This document shows positions 34,246 through 45,786 of a DNA stretch of 64,000 nucleotides, in pieces (the stretch's first letter is position 1; every line of letters begins with the position of its first letter). This DNA comes from Orobanche coerulescens (taxonomy: Eukaryota; Streptophyta; Magnoliopsida; Lamiales; Orobanchaceae). A program made the translations under genes and the position numbers. The stretch lies in the NCBI GenBank assembly GCA_033398695.1, contig CM065812.1:140560858-140624857 (forward strand), written 5' to 3'. The notes beneath the pieces were generated by a model that did not search any database, was not told the DNA's origin, and saw nothing but the letters and a program-made list of their open reading frames with translations.

Positions 34246-36534
34246 TGTAACACCCCGATATATTCAGAATAATTACATCGTCGTAAATCCTTTGTATAAG
34301 AATTTACAAGGCTAAATTTGAAACAAACAGAAAATCACATCAAAGTGTCAATCAGGTTATAATATGAAACCAGTTTTAAAGATTCGAAAAGTCCATCAAT
34401 ACAACCATATCCAAAACATCAATGACATACGCGTACTCGAGTACTAAGAAAACAAAACAACAACATTTAACATCACTGAGCCACTTCATCATCATGGCGG
34501 TACTGTGGCTGCTTCCCCTCTCCTCGGCTACCTGAACATCAAAACAAATGTCCACCCCCGAAGGGGTTAGCAAAACAATGCTAGTACAAGTATCGGAACA
34601 CATAAATATGCAACAACAATGCATAAAAACATACACAATACGGACTTCCGCTACCGGAATCCAATAATATGAATCCACAAGATTCAATCAACACAACATG
34701 GGTATTCCAACGATCTAGCGCCCTCAGCATAGATCCCAAGATGATCCCGTCGGACCAATACGAGGTGGAAAAACCTGTCCAATGATCCAGCGCCCTCAGC
34801 ATAGATCCCAAGATGATCCCGTCGGACCAACACGAGGTGGACATCCGATCCAGCGCCCTCAGCATAGATCGCTTGATCCCTTCGGATCATCACAACTTAC
34901 ACATAACACAACTTTGCATATACATATGCAGAAAATCGATATTTTCATCCACATGAACGTACATTAAATCGATAGCAATTGTCATGACAATTTTATAAAA
35001 TAATCTCATGTCAACAACACGAATAAACCATATGCATGATCAAATTCATCAATTTTTCACAAACTTTCAAAATACGATACTTGTCTCAACAAATGGCGAC
35101 AAGAATCCCTACTATCAATAGTCTTCAATCCGTTTGGAGAATCCTCACTTGATCGGCTCACCGGAATGCAAACCTTCATCGAACAATAATGTCGGTATAA
35201 CTAACGGTTCCGGATAATCGTTCAAATCATCAAATGAATCACCAAAAGGCATGATACATCCTATAATGTTGATGGACTATTCTGCCCTAACACAATTTGG
35301 TTGAATTGATACTACGCTATTTGTCCTTGCAATAGCTCAATAGAATACTTTCTAAGTTCCAACACAATTCCTTCGGTTGATTTGTAAAACATAACATGGA
35401 ATTCATCCTAGGAGGATTGTAATCATGTTCTACTATAACAAGATACCCGAAACTTCGATGAATCATCATAAAGACTTGTTCACTAGTCTCCTTCTACGAA
35501 TAAATCCTTAAGTTCAATCCGTTAATTCTTCACCGAATGTTTGATCATACCATTTCATGAACTAAGATAATCTTCGAAAACTAGATATAATTAAGTTTAC
35601 AATCTCGAGATGCACTAATCAATAGTCTAATCACTAGAAGGTTTGCTCAACGATTTCAACAACTAAGAGGAATCGAAACTAATTGAATTTAATCTTCTAA
35701 ACCATGATGAAAGGCTCCTCAAAAAGATAATTGATTCGGTCTAGTCAAAACAAGTCCAAAACGCTACTAAGATCATGCTAAATTAGTTGGTGAAGGATCA
35801 CATACCTCAATAAATTGATAAACAATGAAAAACTTGAATAAACTCAAACACCGGAAGCTTGAACACCAAACTACAGGGCCTAAGCTTCCCAAGAATCATC
35901 CCAGAAGATGATATGAAGGTTAATAGGTGATGAAAGATCTCCAGAACACAAAAAATCGGCCAAAGGAAAGGTGAGAAATGAAATAGGGTCGAGGTCTATA
36001 AATAGAATTTTGGGCATTACGTACGTTATGCAAATAACCTTACGTACGTAACAAACTTAACGTACGTTATACCCTAGCTATAGCGTACTTAGTCGTCTGA
36101 CCAGAACTGACTGGCCTAATTTTGGCATTTCCTTACGTACGCAGTCACAATGGTTTTACGTACGTAACATCCATGTCCTTAGCGTACGTAAAACATGCAC
36201 CGTAGTGTACGTAACACCTATGTCCAGGTTCACGCGGAACATCATATGAATCTTCCCGGCCCCTACCTAGGCCCCCACATGCCGACCCTTATCCGATCCC
36301 AAGTTGACTTAAATTACGTACGTTAAGCATATCAGATAACATACGTAATACTGCAGTCTTAGCGTACGTTATGGACGTCTGATAGCGTACGTTAACACGT
36401 GCAGAACCATGCATGCAGAATGCTGGAGATACCAAAATGTAAGGGTACGAAATACGAGAAACCAACCTCCGAATAATAACTTCACAAAGTTGAATCTTAC
36501 AAGATAAATACACAATAATTATCCGGGCATTACA
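34246..36534 (-). repeat. element B 3' LTR
   Basis: In plus coordinates it runs from TGTAACACCCCGATAT to GGGCATTACA and is nearly identical to 41400-43693. In R/U5 it carries three copies of a phrase GCCCTCAGCATAGATC with CCCGTCGGACCA about 62 bp apart (34725-34870), a small minisatellite. Confidence 0.95.
35995..36400 (-). promoter_or_regulatory. element B 3' LTR: TATA box and TTACGTACGTAA array
   Basis: On the minus strand TTCTATTTATAGACC (around 35994-36008) is the TATA candidate. Upstream of it about 12 inverted repeats of ACGTACGT type lie at 36018-36395; the first four centres are 22, 18 and 23 bp apart. Variants AGCGTACGTTA hint at the TTAGCG form seen in A and C. The same motif occurs in the unrelated-length solo LTR on the opposite strand. 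Confidence 0.82.
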
Positions 36535-36552
36535 TACCACCCCTCTAAAAAT
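36535..36552 (-). other. element B polypurine tract
   Basis: On the minus strand TTTTTAGAGGGGTGGTA abuts the 3' LTR start TGTAATGCCC. It is slightly degraded by T residues. Confidence 0.8.
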
Positions 36553-36569
36553 AAGTTTTGGCCCGAAAC

Positions 36570-37913
36570 TTAAATCACAAATAATTCCAGGTACCTCGAC
36601 TTCATACTATCTTCCGCCTCCCAAGTTGCTTCTTCGACTCCATGTCGAGACCACTAAACTTTTACCAAGGAGATCGGTTTATTCCTCAATTGCTTGACTC
36701 TACTGTCAAGTATCTTGATTGGCTTTTCTTCGAACGAGCCATCATTAGCCATTTCAAACTTGCTAAAGTCAATGACATGACTGGGATCCAGTACATACTT
36801 TCGCATTTGGGATACGTGGAAAACATTATGAACATGACTTAATGATGTCGGTAAGGCCAATCTGTATGCCAACTCTCCAACTCTTTCAAGAATTTCGAAT
36901 GGTCCGATATATCTCGGACTCAGCTTTCCTTTCCTCCTAAAATGGAAGATTCCCCGGGTAGGAGAAACCTTCAATAGCACATGATCCCCGGTCTCAAATT
37001 CCAGCGGGCGACGGCGCACATCTGCATAAGACTTCTGTCGACTTTGGGCAGTCAACAACCTTTCACGAACCAAAGCTATCTTCTCTTGAGTCTGAACTAT
37101 CAATTCTGGTTCCATCCCGATCAAGTTCGAAGAATCATCCCAGCACAGGGGTGATCTGCATCTTCTCCCGTATAAAGCTTTAAACGATGCCATCTTAATG
37201 GAAGCATGCCAACTATTGTTATAGGTAAATTTAATCAACGGCAGATGAATCTCCCAATCGGTTGACCAATATAAGGCACAAGCTCTAAGCATATCCTCTA
37301 CTGTCTGTATAGTTCTTTCGGACCGGCCGTCCGTCTGAGGATGATAAGCCATGCTAAAGTTCAGCTCGGTTCCCAAAGCCCTGTTAACTGCCTTCCAAAA
37401 GTGCGACACGAAGCGACCATCTCGATCCGATATAATGGTCTTTGGCGTTCCATGCAATCGGACTATCTCTGTATTAAACACTCGTGCTAATTTCTCTGGT
37501 CCCCAAGTGTCTTTAATACCCAAGAAATGAGCCGACTTGGTTAGTCGATCAACTATTACCCAAATCATATTCATTCCCATCTTGGTCCGTGGCATATTAT
37601 TGATGAAGTCCATTGATATATCTTCCCACTTCCACTCAGGGATCGGAAGTGGCTTCAACATTCCGGCAGGTCGCTGATGTTCAATCTTAACCTGCTGACA
37701 GGTTAAACACTTCGAAACATATTCTGCTACGTCCTTCTTCATATTTCCCCACCAGAAATTTTGTTTTAGATCCTTATACATCTTACTGGTGCCCGTGTGA
37801 ATGGAATAGGGCACGCTGTGAGCTTCTTTCAGAATTGTCTGTCTCAAAGCATCCTCATCGGGAACGCAAAGTCAATTCTGAAATCTCAGAACTCCATCGT
37901 CTTGTACCACGAA
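36570..37913 (-). pseudogene. element B integrase with chromodomain
   Basis: From about 37847 the frame is open to a TAG at 36654-36656. The zinc domain (EAHSVPYSIHTG, CLTCQQVKIEH), the catalytic core with all three acidic residues (SMDFINNMPRT, IISDRDGRFVSHFW, HPQTDGRSERTIQ), the GPY/F region (LSPRYIGPFEIL) and VHNVFHVSQM are intact. The chromodomain is cut by the TAG in VKV-stop-WSRHGVEEATWE, where relatives have CAG glutamine, and the frame then ends at 36570-36572 (TAA). Two further TGA stops lie just upstream (37914-37916 and near 37872). A methylated CHG cytosine changing C to T explains the TAG. Confidence 0.92.
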
Positions 37914-39572
37914 TCATGGGGCCTTCCCCTTCTTTACTTCGTCGCATAACCAAAGAATCAAGGAATCATTCAACTTCTTAGATTTGATTTCCTCGACTAA
38001 TGGCGAAGTTAGTTCCATTACGTATAGTTGCCCTTGGACTCCTTGTGACCATACTTCAATCCCTTTTCGGATCAGTTCTCGTTGAATGCTGGTTTGGGAC
38101 ATGAGCGCTTCCAACACTCGAAGAGAAACAGGTTTGTGGCTCAGTGCATCAGCTACCACGTTCGATTTGCCTGGATGATAGAGAATCTCCGGACCGTAAT
38201 CCTTGATTAATTCCAGCCACCTTCTCTGCCTCATATTTAATTCCTTCTGACTGAAAATATACTTGAGACTCTTATGATCTGTGAAGATCTGACAATGAGT
38301 GCCGTACAAGTAATGTCGCCAAATTTTTAGAGTAAAGACTACAGCGGCTAACTCCAGATCATGAGTCGGGTAATTAACCTCATATGGTTTCAACTGTCGA
38401 GAGGCATAGGTAATCACCTAATTCTTTTGCATCAATACACATCCCAGACCCTGATTTGAAGCATCGTTGTATACCATGAATCCCTCAGTACCATCTGGTA
38501 ACGCTAGTATAGGCGCTGTCGTCAGTCTTCTATTAAGTTCATCAAAACTCGCCTGGCATTTCTCATTCCACATGAATTTATGAGTTTTCTGCAGTAGTTG
38601 AGTAAGTGGACGAGCGATTTTGGAAAATCCTTCTACAAAATGACGATAATATCCAGCAAGTCCCAAGAAACTTCGGACTTCTTTCACATTATTAGGAGAT
38701 TCCCATTCCAAGATTGCCTCGAATTTCTTCGGATCCACCTGAACTCCGTCAGCTGATATTACATGCCCAAGGAAGGTCACCTCCTTAATCCAGAATTCGC
38801 ATTTAGAAAGTTTCGCATAAAGTTGTTCATTTCTCAAAGTGCTCAAAATGATACGTAAATGCTCTGCATGTTCCTCTGTGTCTTTCGAATAGATCAAGAT
38901 ATCATCGATGAAGACTACCACAAATTTATCCAAGTATTGTAAGAATACCCGATTCATAAATTTCATAAATATCACAGGAGCATTGGTGAGTCCGAATGGC
39001 ATCACCACGATTTTATAGTGCCCGTACCGGGATCTGAAAGCAGATTTCGGTATATCCAATTCCTTAATTCTCAACTGATGGTATCCTGATCGCAAGTCAA
39101 TCTTCGAGAATACCCTTGCCCCTTGCAGTTGATCAAACAAGTCGTCAATTCGAGGTATAGGATACTTGTTCTTGATCGTCACCTTGTTTAGCTCTCTGTA
39201 ATCAATATATAGTCGGAGGGATCCATCTTTCTTCCGAACAAAGAGAACGGGTGCTCCCCAAGGAGAAACACTAGGTTGAATATAACCCTTCTGCAATAAT
39301 TCCTCCAGCTGCTTCTTTAATTCATACATCTCGGTTGGCGCCATACGGTATGGTGCTCTGGAAATAGGAGCGGCTCCAGGCTCTAATTCGATATTGAACT
39401 CTACTTCTCTTCGCGGAGGTAACCTAGGTAGTTCGTCAGGGAGTACATCTGAGAATTCGTTCACAACTGGAATAGATGAGAGCTCTACTCCTTCTTCTTT
39501 CTTCATGGCATAGCACCAAAATCCGTGACAACCCTGCTTTAGCAATTTCACTGCTTTCATGGCTTTGATCAA
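37914..39572 (-). pseudogene. element B reverse transcriptase and RNase H
   Basis: RT (39572 down) carries [46 protein letters not shown] and [14 protein letters not shown], a complete set of catalytic motifs. RNase H begins [13 protein letters not shown] (the usual first SDAS aspartate is preceded by N rather than S) and is split by a TAG at 38418-38420 after MQKN. It continues [31 protein letters not shown] and VVADALSHK. Only in-frame stops separate the blocks. Confidence 0.93.
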
Positions 39573-40139
39573 TTTTCCTGAGCTTCCCGGTCTCCATCAT
39601 TTGAATAAATATTCAGATACGTCATCAGCAATAATAGAAATGACTCTCTTTCGATAATTCAAAATAGCTCCATAACGGTTGAGCCAATCGTCTCCGAGAA
39701 TTAAATCGTCACCATGGATGTCGACTACAATAAGGTTTGATGGCCAATCTCTCCCTCCTATAGATACTGGAAAATCTCTAGTTTCTAGGGTTCCCACAAT
39801 TTTCTCTCCGCTCAGCAAACACGATATTTTTAAACGGTGAACACAATTCAATGATATGAAAGAATGTGTAGCTCCTGAATCGAATAAGACACTAACTGGT
39901 TGCAAAAGGATCTGAATCGTACCTGATGCAACAGCAGTGTTCTGATCGTCTGACTTCCTCATCTTGTACAGGTGCGGAGGAACGGACCCAGCACTGGATG
40001 CCTCTCTTTTCCCAACATTCTGCTGCTGGAAGCCACTTTGCTGTGTCTGATTTACACTCATCTCTTTCGGAACTGATACTGGAGTGCGAGTAACAACAGA
40101 TCTAGTTGCAACTCCGCAAAAAGCCACACGGTGCCCTTC
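39573..40139 (-). pseudogene. element B protease
   Basis: The active-site motif VSVLFDSGATHSFIS is intact (D-S-G). Downstream ILGDDWLNRYGAILNY is the conserved second half of retroelement proteases. The block ends with a TGA (39597-39599) before RT; upstream it is separated from gag by a TAA at 40140-40142. This is the best preserved protease in the window. Confidence 0.88.
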
Positions 40140-41156
40140 TTACTCACAATCGAAACAAGTCACAGCAGATGCGGGGTAATCACGTTGAATATGCCCTGCT
40201 CGACCACAGTTATAACACTTCTTTGATGCGTCTGAGACCGTTGATGCTGTCCAGAACTTCTTGCCACCTCGAGAAGGATGCTGAGGTTTCTTAGATAAAT
40301 AAAATGAGGACTGGCCCTTATGGGGCCCACTACACTTGTTCTCCGTAAAGTTGCCGGATACTTTCTGCTTCTTTGCCTCCATCGATTTCTCCACCGCCGC
40401 CTCCTTTATGTCGTAGGCCAGCGCTTTGTCCTGATACTGCCGCAAGGTAGTACACTCGAATACGGACATGCACTGCTGAATCTCCGACTTCATGTGCATA
40501 TCGAAATGAAAAATCTTTTTTGCCTCAGTTCTGACCAAATGCCGCACACAGGTTAGTTGGTGATTAAAATTGTTGATTATATCTGTCACCGATGCCTCCG
40601 AACTCTGTAGTGAGAAAAACTCTCGGACTCTAGCCTCTCTGACTGGACGAGGACAATATTATGACTCCATCATTAGTTTGAATTCCATCCAGTCAGCATT
40701 ATGATCCTCCGGTCGAACGGCCTCCCACCAGTCAAAAGCCTCTCCAGTCAGAAAATACTGGGCGATCGGAACTTTCCGGTCCTCGGGACAGTTAATCCCC
40801 GCAAATATCTTTTCTAACTCCTTCAACCCGTGATCCCAAGTAGGTGCCTCAACAGAACCCTCAAATTTTGGTGGGTGTAATTTGACCACTTCAGTAGGCC
40901 ATTTGTCCCCTCGGTTATCCTCATTGTGCCGCTGGTCCATCGTCGTCTGCATGCGGTCAACCACCTGAGCAAACTGGTTTATCTGTGTAACCACCTGTTG
41001 AAGCACTCCCGGCATGTTAGGATTTGCGTCATTAGTTGCTGATCCCTGCTGTCCTCCAGGATGGGAATCGGTTCGACTGGCCGATAATTCTGGGGTAGAC
41101 ACTGAATCTTCCTGCCTTACATTACCATGTCTGCGTCCACGACCGCCCCTCAACAT
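40140..41156 (-). pseudogene. element B gag
   Basis: ATG at 41156 opens MLRGGRGRRHG, a basic arginine/glycine start. The capsid-like core follows (HPPKFEGSVEAPTWDHGLKE, VPIAQYFLTGEAFDWWEAV) and a TAA at 40659-40661 breaks it after LMMES. The same frame resumes and contains a zinc knuckle CYNCGRAGHIQRDY, in which the last Cys is Tyr, and a second knuckle start TCFDCE interrupted by the TAA at 40140. A stop and a lost zinc ligand make it nonfunctional. Confidence 0.9.
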
Positions 41157-41382
41157 ATTGTAAACACAATTTACTCAATATCTAGGGTAAAATTTCTAAA
41201 AGAAAGTCCGTCAATAATCACAAAGCAGGAATTAAATAAAACGGTAGTATTTGAGATTAGGAGACTTACAACCACGGTCTACCCGACGATGCTGGCTCAG
41301 CAGTGATGTTACAAACGACCCATAAATCAAATAACGTAAACAGACACAACTAACCCGATTACCAAGATATCCATGAATCTTA

Positions 41383-41394
41383 GCTCTGATACCA
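41383..41394 (-). other. element B primer-binding site (initiator-Met tRNA)
   Basis: On the minus strand TGGTATCAGAGC lies 5 bp downstream of the 5' LTR, the same distance as in element A. Confidence 0.92.
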
Positions 41395-41399
41395 TAATC

Positions 41400-43693
41400 T
41401 GCAACACCCCGATATATTCGGAATAATTATAGCACCGTAAATCCTTTGTATAAGAATTTACAAGGCTAAATTTGAAACAAACAGAAAAGCACATCAAAGT
41501 GTCAATAAGGTTATAATACGAAACCAGTTTTAAAGATTCGAAAAGTCCATCAATACAACCATATCCAAAAAATCAATGACATATGCGTATTTGAGTACTA
41601 AGAAAACAAAACAACAACAACATTTAACATCACTGAGCCACTTCATCGTCATGGCGGTACTGTGGCTGCTTCCCCGCTCCTCGGCTACCTGAACATCAAA
41701 ACAAATGTCCACCCCCGAAGGGGTTAGCAAAACAATGCTAGTACAAGTATCGGAACACATAAATATGCAACAACAATGCATAAAAACATACACAATACGG
41801 ACTTCCGCTACCGGAATCCAATAATACGAATCCACAAGATTCAATCAACACAACATGAGTATTCCAACGATCCAGCGCCCTCAGCATAGATCCCAAGATG
41901 ATCCCGTCGGACCAACACGAGGTGGAAAAACCCGTCCAATGATCCAGTTCCCTCAGCATAGATCCCAAGATGATCCCGTCGGACCAACACAAGGTGGACA
42001 TCCGATCCAACGCCCGCATCATAGATCGCATGATCCCTTCGGATCATCACAACTTACACATAACACAACTTTGCATATACATATGCAGAAAATCGACATG
42101 TTCATCCACATGAACGTACATTAAATCGATAGCAATTGTCATGATAATTTAATAAAATAATCTCATGTCAACAACACACGAATAAACCATATGCATGATC
42201 AAATTCATCAATTTTTCAGAAACTTTCAAAATACGATACTTGCCTCAACAAATGGCGACAAGAATTCCTACTATCAATAGTCTTCAATCCGTTTGGAGAA
42301 TTCTCACTTGATCGGCTCACCGGAATGCAAACCTTCATCGAACAATAATGTCGGTATAACTAATGGTTCCGGATAATCGTTCAAATCATCAAATGAATCA
42401 CCAAAAGGCATGATACATCCTATAATGGCGTTGGACTATTCTTCCCTAACACAATTTGGTTGAATCGATACTACGCTATTTGTCCTTGCAATAGCTCAAT
42501 AGAATATTTTCTAAGTTCCAACACAATTCCTTCGATTGATTTGTAAAACATAACATGGAATTCATCCTAGGAGGATTCTAATCATGTTCCACTATAACAA
42601 GATACCCGAAACTTCGATGAATCATCATAAAGACTTGTTCACTAGTCTCCTTCCACGAATAAATCCTTAAGTTCAATCTGTTAATTCTTCACCGAATGTT
42701 TGATCATACCATTTCATGAACTAAGATAATCTACGAAAACTACATATAATTAAGTTTACAATCTCAAGATGCACTAATCAATAGTCTACTCACTAGAAGG
42801 TTTGCTCAACGATTTCAACAACAAAGAGGAATTGAAAATAATTGAATTTAATCTTCTAAACCATGATGAAAGGCTCCTCAAGAAGATAACTGATTCGGTC
42901 TACTCAAAACAGGTCCAAAACGTTACTAAGATCATGCTAAATTAGTTGGTGAAGGATCACATACCTCAATAAATTGATAAACAATGAAGAACTTGAATAA
43001 ACTCAAACACCAGAAGCTTGAACACCAAACTACAGGGCCTAAGCTTCCCAAGAATCGTCCCAGAAGATGATATGAAGGTTAAGAGGTGATGAAAGATCTC
43101 CAGAACACGAAAAATCGGCCAAAGGAAAGGTGAGAAATGAAATAGGGTCGAGGTCTATAAATAGAATTTTGGGCATTACGTACGTTATGCAAATAACCTT
43201 ACGTACGTAACAAACTTAACGTACATTATACCCTAGCTATAGCGTACGTAGTCGTCTGACCAGAACTCACTGGACTAATTTTGGCATTTCCTTACGTACG
43301 TAGTCACAATGGTTTTACATAGGTAATATCCATGTCCTTAGCGTACGTAAAACATGCACCATAGTGTACGTAACACCTATGTCCAGGTTCACGCGGAACA
43401 TCACACGAATCTTCCCGGCCCCTACCTCGGCCCCCACACGCCGACCCTTATCCTATCCCAAGTTGGCTTAAATTACGTACGTTAAGCATATCAGATAACG
43501 TACGTAATACTGCAGTCTTAGCGTACGTTATAGACGTCTGATAGCGTACGTTAACATGTGCAGAACCATGCATGCAGAATGCTGGAGATACCAAAATGTA
43601 AGGGTACAAAATACGGGAAACCAACCTCCGAATAATAACTTCACAAAGTTGAATCTTACAAGATAAATACACAATAATTATCCGGGCATTACA
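41400..43693 (-). repeat. element B 5' LTR
   Basis: It is 2294 bp and starts TGCAACACCCCGATAT (one change from TGTAACA, as in A's 5' LTR). It carries the same minisatellite at about 41880-42015. Confidence 0.95.
43155..43565 (-). promoter_or_regulatory. element B 5' LTR: TATA box and TTACGTACGTAA array
   Basis: TATA candidate (minus TTCTATTTATAGACC) at 43154-43168, array upstream at 43178-43560. Compared with the 3' LTR, some repeats have changed by single substitutions (ACGTACATTA at about 43220, ATAGGTAAT at about 43320), while one site, AGCGTACGTAG near 43240, is better preserved here (AGCGTACTTAG in the 3' LTR). Confidence 0.82.
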
Positions 43694-43738
43694 CTTGCCT
43701 CGATTGGAAACGACACAAGAATAATGGACGGAAAGACA

Positions 43739-45771
43739 TGTTAGGATTCGGTGCCTAAAACGAAGGCCCAACGGAAGCGGTAAAACGAAAATTAATTAGA
43801 TCCGAGTCCCTAGGAGGATCGATCGAGCTACGTATATACGAATATATAAACGAAAACACAAGAGATATTAGAAACTCACCCTTGTAGTCCGTTGATTAAA
43901 TGGATTCCTTATCTTGAGCTATTCCCCTAGCTTTAGATGTTCTCCACGAATCCAATCCGCTCCAAGTTCTTGGATGATCCAACGCCGAAAGACCACGTCT
44001 CTACTTGCCACGCGCCGGAGAAACGACCGGAATGGCTAAACCTCGTTATCCTCCAAGGATATGACTAGAACAAGGTTATAGAAGCTATGCAACTCAAGAT
44101 TACAACACTCTAAGTGTTTAATCTAGTATCTCTCTATCTCACAAATATTTTTCTCTAAGAAAAACTTGTGAATGTTATGAAGATGATGATGAATAATATG
44201 AAGCCTTGGAAAAACCTTTTCCTCTCTCCTTCTACTAACAAAAACGTGAGTGCTAGTATATGCAAGGAGATGTGGTCTTCTCAATTTATTCTCCATCAAA
44301 TCCCCTCAAATCAATTACCTTTTGACAAAATCACCTAAGGTGATATTTTGTCTCCTTGACAAAACATAAGTCTTACACCAACATGTGGAGACTATGACCA
44401 AGGAATAAGGGAAAGAAAGAGGGGCGACCATCTAGAAGGAGCCGGGCGAGTTCGGTCCGTTTCGGACTCCCGTGAGTCCAAACATATAAAATCTGATTCC
44501 ATTCTGATGTATTCATATCGATTAATTAATCCAATTAATTAATCATATCAAATACATAATAACATAACTAATTTCTCCAAGAAATAATTATATTCATGAA
44601 TTAAATTAATCACCCAGTAATATATTTAATTCATTTGGCCGTAAATTAATTTATCCAATAAATTAATTTAGACATCCAATGTCCCAAATTTAATTAGACA
44701 TCCAGTGTCCAATAAATTAGATATCCAATATCTAATATTCATAATGAGATAATAAGCTTAATTCTTTCTGTCGTCAATCCTATTGCGCGACTCGGTAGGT
44801 CCGTGTCAGTCAGCAATGGGAGGAACCAAAGAGTAGTAGCACGACCTAGCCAGCTTGGCGGCCTACACTGTACCCCAACTGAAAACGAATGATGGGATCA
44901 TTCAAGAACCATTTTGTCGTGAATACCAGTATACGTATAAACCCTTCTTACAAATGTCCCGATCAAGTTATAAGGTCGCGGTCAGTCAAACCCTATTTGT
45001 ACTTGACTCTATGCATGCGTTAATGCAAATCGAGATCATCGAGCTCTCATGTATCCAATATAACTAGCTCCAATGCTTTGGGCAAAGACTTATGATCTCA
45101 TCTTCCAATAACCGCATAGGACATATAACCCGCTCACTAACGGGAGAAAGAATTCTATCTTGGTATTCAGTAGGACCTGCTACTTGTCCGTCAAGATGCA
45201 CGTCGAGGTTGACCCCCACCTTCCGGTTTACAGGGTCGAACTACTCTAATGAAAATATTGACGTCAAAAGCATATCCCTACTAAATCCTCAAGTCGAAGG
45301 TTCACGAATACCTATCACAACCTTTCGATTCCATCATTGAATGTCCCGGAGTGAAATCCGTGTGACGAATCGAGGGTGCATCGGTTCGAGTATACTAATC
45401 CAATTACCATACCTATAACGTGTGCTCCCACTAACCATTAGTGTTCGACAGGCACTCTCCTTGTAAAAGAATACGTCATACAAGTCTTCACATAAACATA
45501 ACACCCAGTCAAGTTTCATAGACTTGCGAATGATTAAGTATTTGAGCTATAAACCTTTCTAGTGCCAACTCCCTTATCCAATAAGGAGTGGAATGTTTTG
45601 CTCTCAAATACACGAACTAGTTTCTATATGTATATTTAAGAGTTAATAATGCCAGTAACTACCAGTAAATAAAGAAACATCCATTGCCTTATATAAATGA
45701 TTTACATAATTTCAAGTACAATTCCCTCACTCAACATCCCCTGAGTGGCATTCTAGGGCATACTTCTAACA
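43739..45771 (-). repeat. copia 3' LTR
   Basis: It pairs with 51264-51969 and 60930-62259 with high identity; the pre-insertion site of element C is intact here (GGAGCCGGGCGAGTTC near 44441). Open plus-strand frames (44855-45067, 45092-45340) recur in the other LTR only because LTRs are copies. Confidence 0.93.
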
Positions 45772-45783
45772 ATCTCCCACTCG
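45772..45783 (-). other. copia polypurine tract
   Basis: On the minus strand GAGTGGGAGAT lies directly before the 3' LTR start TGTTAGAAG. Confidence 0.75.
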
Positions 45784-45786
45784 AAC

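Larger units (their letters stand above)
34246..43693 (-). mobile_element. element B: complete Tekay/Del-like Ty3/gypsy retrotransposon
   Basis: It is 9.45 kb with two LTRs of 2289 and 2294 bp, a perfect 5-bp target duplication CTTGC (34241-34245, 43694-43698), an initiator-Met PBS and a polypurine tract. Gag, PR, RT, RNase H, IN and chromodomain all lie in one minus-strand frame interrupted only by single stop codons, with no frameshift detected. The LTRs are very similar, so it is younger than A and D. It inserted into the LTR of element D. Confidence 0.95.

Noticed and set aside
34230..34250. Possible end of a separate element directly left of B
   Set aside because: CTTGC target duplication and continuity of the D LTR across B show that this is simply D sequence.
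44855..45340. Open frames of 70 and 82 codons conserved in both copia LTRs (also at 61343-61828)
   Set aside because: Both sit entirely inside LTRs, which are copies of one template, so conservation is automatic. No protein-like composition or known motif.
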